Assembly: GCA_002701785.1 (NCBI GenBank)
Contig: NZXC01000005.1
Span: 15,155 to 22,890, forward strand
Length of the DNA stretch: 7,736 bases
Direction of reading: 5' to 3'
From: Fidelibacterota bacterium
Lineage (GTDB): Bacteria > Fidelibacterota > Marinisomatia > Marinisomatales > TCS55
Below, piece after piece: positions 7,497 through 7,736 of the stretch. The notes under the pieces are model-generated. The model had not been told where the DNA came from, searched no databases, and was given only the letters and a program-made list of their open reading frames with translations. Within the stretch, counting starts at the first letter, position 1; each line of letters begins with the position of its first letter. The translations under genes were made by a program, and so were the position numbers.

Positions 7497-7736
7497 TTAA
7501 CCGAATAATTCCTTGATTGTCATACCACGTTTATTAGCGACTAAAACTGCATCCTGCAAATTCTCCAAAGCATTAATAGTCGCACGTACTATATTTAATG
7601 GGTTAGTTGATCCATATCTTTTTGATAATATATTATTTATTCCTACTTGCTCCATAACTGCTCTAACTGGTCCTCCTGCAATAATACCTGTACCCTGAGA
7701 TGCTGGCTTTAGTAAAACCCTGCTTGAACCAAATTT
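7497..7736 (-). CDS. rpsE: 30S ribosomal protein S5, C-terminal part, cut by window edge
   Basis: S5 lies at the mRNA entry side of the 30S subunit and affects decoding accuracy. I translated 79 codons plus a TAA stop, in frame from the window edge. They correspond to the C-terminal S5 domain: SSRVLLKPASQGTGIIAGG, then VRAVMEQVGI, the near-invariant YGSTNPLNIVRATINALE and the ending KRGMTIKELFG. The N-terminal double-stranded-RNA-binding-type domain with the fidelity loop is outside the window. The stop is one base before rpmD. The family call is certain; the upstream part cannot be judged. Confidence 0.97.
   Translation of the reverse strand, partial: KFGSSRVLLKPASQGTGIIAGGPVRAVMEQVGINNILSKRYGSTNPLNIVRATINALENLQDAVLVANKRGMTIKELFG

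Noticed and set aside
7513..7698. Plus-strand open frame opposite rpsE
   Set aside because: Antisense to the conserved S5 C-terminal domain; no independent support.
1..7736. CRISPR arrays, insertion sequences, tRNA or rRNA genes, or a novel multi-gene system
   Set aside because: Reading both strands showed no spaced direct repeats, transposase, terminal inverted repeats or RNA-gene motifs; nearly every base is explained by conserved coding sequence.

Overview
The window is a minus-strand segment of a bacterial chromosome carrying the 3' half of the spc ribosomal-protein operon joined directly to the alpha operon, followed by two accessory genes. Read in the direction of transcription (from 7736 down to 1), the order is rpsE (3' part), rpmD, rplO, secY, map, infA, rpmJ, rpsM, rpsK, rpsD, rpoA and rplQ, then a glycoside-hydrolase-like (GHL10/DUF187-type) secreted protein and the 5' part of hutU (urocanate hydratase). 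All genes lie on the same strand. No gap exceeds about 20 bases, so there is no non-coding stretch to account for and no room for a ribosomal-protein leader RNA between the spc and alpha parts.

The DNA is AT-rich and uses the standard bacterial stops (TAA, TAG and TGA). secY is followed directly by map with no adk between them, a layout common in the FCB superphylum (Bacteroidota, Chlorobiota, Marinimicrobia and relatives) and unlike Bacillota. Several genes have readable Shine-Dalgarno sequences (map, rpsD, rpoA, rpsK), which argues against Bacteroidota proper. An uncultured AT-rich FCB-type bacterium, perhaps marine (Marinimicrobia-like), is my best guess. It is low-confidence inference, not a result.

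The genes from 7736 to 1592 make core translation, transcription and secretion parts: ribosomal proteins S5, L30, L15, L36, S13, S11, S4 and L17, the SecY translocon channel, methionine aminopeptidase, initiation factor IF-1 and the RNA polymerase alpha subunit. They are packed with 1 to 8 base overlaps or gaps of 1 to 20 bases, which indicates one polycistronic unit with translational coupling. Three genes start with non-ATG codons: rpsK with TTG, rplQ with GTG and the GHL10-like gene with GTG.

The least ordinary part is the junction after rplQ. A clear intrinsic-terminator-like hairpin with a T-tract (1513-1543) lies not in the intergenic gap but inside the first codons of the GHL10-like gene, in its predicted signal-peptide region. 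That gene then overlaps hutU by 11 bases. The two downstream genes may therefore be expressed only by read-through or from a separate promoter. I found no CRISPR array, mobile element, tRNA, rRNA or evident novel defence or metabolic system. Most of the window is ordinary housekeeping DNA.
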